From positions 1 to 7,555 of the forward strand of contig JBNKLG010000107.1 of NCBI GenBank assembly GCA_050292235.1: a DNA stretch of 7,555 bases. The letters run 5' to 3'. Position numbers and translations under genes: made by a program. Positions 6,271 to 7,555 of this stretch are shown here, piece by piece. The stretch is from JBNKLG01 sp050292235 (lineage in GTDB: Bacteria; Pseudomonadota; Gammaproteobacteria; Chromatiales; Chromatiaceae). Under the pieces are notes generated by a model. It was given only the letters and a program-made list of their open reading frames with translations, was not told the DNA's origin and searched no databases. Each line of letters starts with the position of its first letter. The stretch's first letter is position 1.

Positions 6271-6846
6271 ATGCTGAATGCTCGCCTGAATGGACGCGAT
6301 CACCTGTTGATTGGCATTTTTCTGCTGTTGGTGGGTATCAGCTGGTGGTTCAGCCGGGGTGCGGAAGAGGGTTTGCCGGTAGAGGGCTCTGACAAGGGGG
6401 CGCCGGACTATTTTCTGGAACAGGTTCAGGCCATTGAGATGGACGAGCAAGGACGGCCCCTACAACAACTGGTGGCCCAACGCTCCATCCATTTCGAACG
6501 TAAGGAACAGATCTATCTCACCCAACCCGTGATGCAACTCTTTGGCAAAGAAGGGCCACCCTGGGTGATCCACTCACGGCGCGGCGAGCTGTCCCACGGG
6601 GGAAGGGATCTCTTTCTGGAAGGCCAGGTCATCATCCAGCGGGCAGAGGAACCAGGCCATCGACCCGCCCGACTGGTCACACGGGATGTTCAGGTGGATA
6701 CCGAACACCAAACCGCCGAAACCGATCAACCCGTAACGGCCACCAGCCTGGGCGATGAGGTTAAGGCCGTCGGCTTTAAAGTATGGGCACAGCCTGACAT
6801 TCAGGTTCATCTTCAATCTCGGGTCAGGGGGCACCATGTACTCTAA
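6271..6846 (+). CDS. lptC: LptC, inner-membrane LPS transport protein
   Basis: LptC is a bitopic inner-membrane protein that joins the LptB2FG extractor and passes LPS to LptA. The product is 191 residues, exactly the E. coli length. One N-terminal transmembrane helix spans about 11-27 (HLLIGIFLLLVGISWWF), followed by a periplasmic beta-jellyroll of the OstA/LptC type. Recognisable stretches include IYLTQPVMQLF, WVIHSRRGELSHGGRDLFLEGQV and the late VGFKVWAQPD region, equivalent to the conserved glycine segment of E. coli LptC. The ATG at 6271 follows the kdsC stop by 5 bases without a clear Shine-Dalgarno sequence, so translational coupling is likely. The frame is open further upstream inside kdsC, but that part is not LptC-like. 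Its end overlaps lptA by 11 bases. Confidence 0.95.
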   Translation: MLNARLNGRDHLLIGIFLLLVGISWWFSRGAEEGLPVEGSDKGAPDYFLEQVQAIEMDEQGRPLQQLVAQRSIHFERKEQIYLTQPVMQLFGKEGPPWVIHSRRGELSHGGRDLFLEGQVIIQRAEEPGHRPARLVTRDVQVDTEHQTAETDQPVTATSLGDEVKAVGFKVWAQPDIQVHLQSRVRGHHVL

Positions 6847-7351
6847 GACAAGAAAATACGGCGTTTGGATCGGGCTGTTGCTCTGGGTTATCACCGCAAC
6901 GGCACTGGAAACAGATCCCCAACAACCCATTAACATCGAAGCGGACAGCGCGGATCTGGATGAAAAAACCCGAACCGTAACCTATCGGGGCAACGTCGTG
7001 GTACGACAGGGCAGTATTCTGCTCAAAGCCAACAAGGTGGTGCTGGAACAATCGGCTGACGAGAAAACCGGCGACCGTTTTTCGGCCTTTGGCGAACCGG
7101 CCAGCTTTCGTCAGCAAGTGGCCGAGGGCAGCGCCCGGTGGATCAAGGGTGAGGCCAGAGAGCTGCGATATGACACCAAAAGCGAACTGATGGAGCTGAC
7201 CGGCAATGCCTGGGTGGACCGTGGTGGCGACGTGGTCCGCAGTGACCGTCTGACCTATGACCGTGCCAAAGGTATGATCAAAGGTGGCGCAGCCGCCCAG
7301 GGCAAACAGCGGGTGAAAGTGATCCTGCACCCCAAGGATGAGAAACCCTGA
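6836..7351 (+). CDS. lptA: LptA, periplasmic LPS bridge protein
   Basis: LptA forms the periplasmic bridge that carries LPS from LptC to LptD. The 171-residue product (E. coli 185) begins with a signal peptide: basic KTRK, a hydrophobic core at about 8-20 and likely cleavage after ATA at residue 23. The mature protein is a single OstA-like jellyroll. It opens with QQPINIEADSADLDEKTRTV and GNVVVRQGSILLKANKV, the classic LptA N-terminal strands, and continues with ELRYDTKSELMELTGNAWV and the late DRLTYDRAKGMIKG strands. The ATG at 6836 is inside the end of lptC and has AGGGGG 5 bases upstream. The stop overlaps the lptB start (TGATG). The tail after the last strand is short and basic. Confidence 0.96.
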   Translation: MYSKTRKYGVWIGLLLWVITATALETDPQQPINIEADSADLDEKTRTVTYRGNVVVRQGSILLKANKVVLEQSADEKTGDRFSAFGEPASFRQQVAEGSARWIKGEARELRYDTKSELMELTGNAWVDRGGDVVRSDRLTYDRAKGMIKGGAAAQGKQRVKVILHPKDEKP

Positions 7352-7555
7352 TGGCACGTTTGTCCGCCGAAAATCTGGTGAAATCCTATAAGGGCCGCCA
7401 AGTGGTCCAGGGCTTTGGTTTCAGCCTGGAGAGCGGCAAGGTCGTGGGTCTTCTGGGGCCGAATGGTGCAGGCAAAACCACCCTGATCAACCTGATTGCC
7501 GGGGAACTGACACCGGATGGCGGAGCGGTACGGTTTCTGGGAAAGGATGTCAGCC
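7351..7555 (+). CDS. lptB: LptB, ATPase of the LPS transporter (5' part, cut by the window edge)
   Basis: LptB is the cytoplasmic ABC ATPase that, as a dimer with LptF and LptG, extracts LPS from the inner membrane. Only the first 68 residues are present. The start MARLSAENLVKSYKGRQVV closely resembles E. coli LptB, and Walker A is GPNGAGKTT at 36-44 with K42. After Walker A it reads LINLIAGELTPDGGAVRFLGKDVS; most LptB proteins I know have a TFYM-type segment here followed by VPRDAG. Position, a 1-base overlap with lptA and the N-terminus make LptB the best call, but the divergence is real. The signature, Walker B and H-loop are outside the window. Confidence 0.88.
   Translation, partial: MARLSAENLVKSYKGRQVVQGFGFSLESGKVVGLLGPNGAGKTTLINLIAGELTPDGGAVRFLGKDVS

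Overview
The window carries two divergent envelope-biogenesis operons laid out as in Gammaproteobacteria, plus the 5' end of a large secreted-protein gene at the left edge. The order mlaB-mlaC-mlaD-mlaE-mlaF (minus strand) facing yrbG-kdsD-kdsC-lptC-lptA-lptB (plus strand) is the arrangement known from Escherichia coli and Pseudomonas. It suggests a gammaproteobacterium, or a close proteobacterial relative, with a fairly GC-rich genome. No species can be named from the sequence.

Layout. 1-346 (minus) is the N-terminus of a two-partner-secretion exoprotein of the FhaB/ShlA/CdiA type, running off the window. 347-506 is intergenic and holds a promoter candidate for that gene and a short possible remnant of a beta-barrel protein C-terminus. 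507-3523 (minus) is the five-gene mla operon, read mlaF to mlaB, with very short gaps or overlaps. 3524-3699 is the divergent promoter region, with a direct repeat and weak sigma70-like candidates on both strands. 3700-7555 (plus) holds yrbG (CaCA-type antiporter), kdsD, kdsC, lptC, lptA and the start of lptB, which is cut by the right edge.

How the genes work together. KdsD and KdsC make the Kdo precursor for the LPS inner core. LptB, LptC and LptA are parts of the bridge that moves finished LPS to the outer membrane. MlaFEDB and MlaC form the inner-membrane transporter and periplasmic carrier that handle mislocalised phospholipid and so keep the outer leaflet asymmetric. The two operons therefore serve the two lipids of the same membrane.

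The unusual part is the left edge. In well-known gammaproteobacteria mlaB is followed by ibaG and murA; here it is followed by a TpsA exoprotein gene. Most of that gene, including any toxin or adhesin domain, is outside the window. Apart from that edge, and an LptB that looks divergent after Walker A, this is a conserved housekeeping region. I see no RNA gene, CRISPR array, insertion sequence or phage element.
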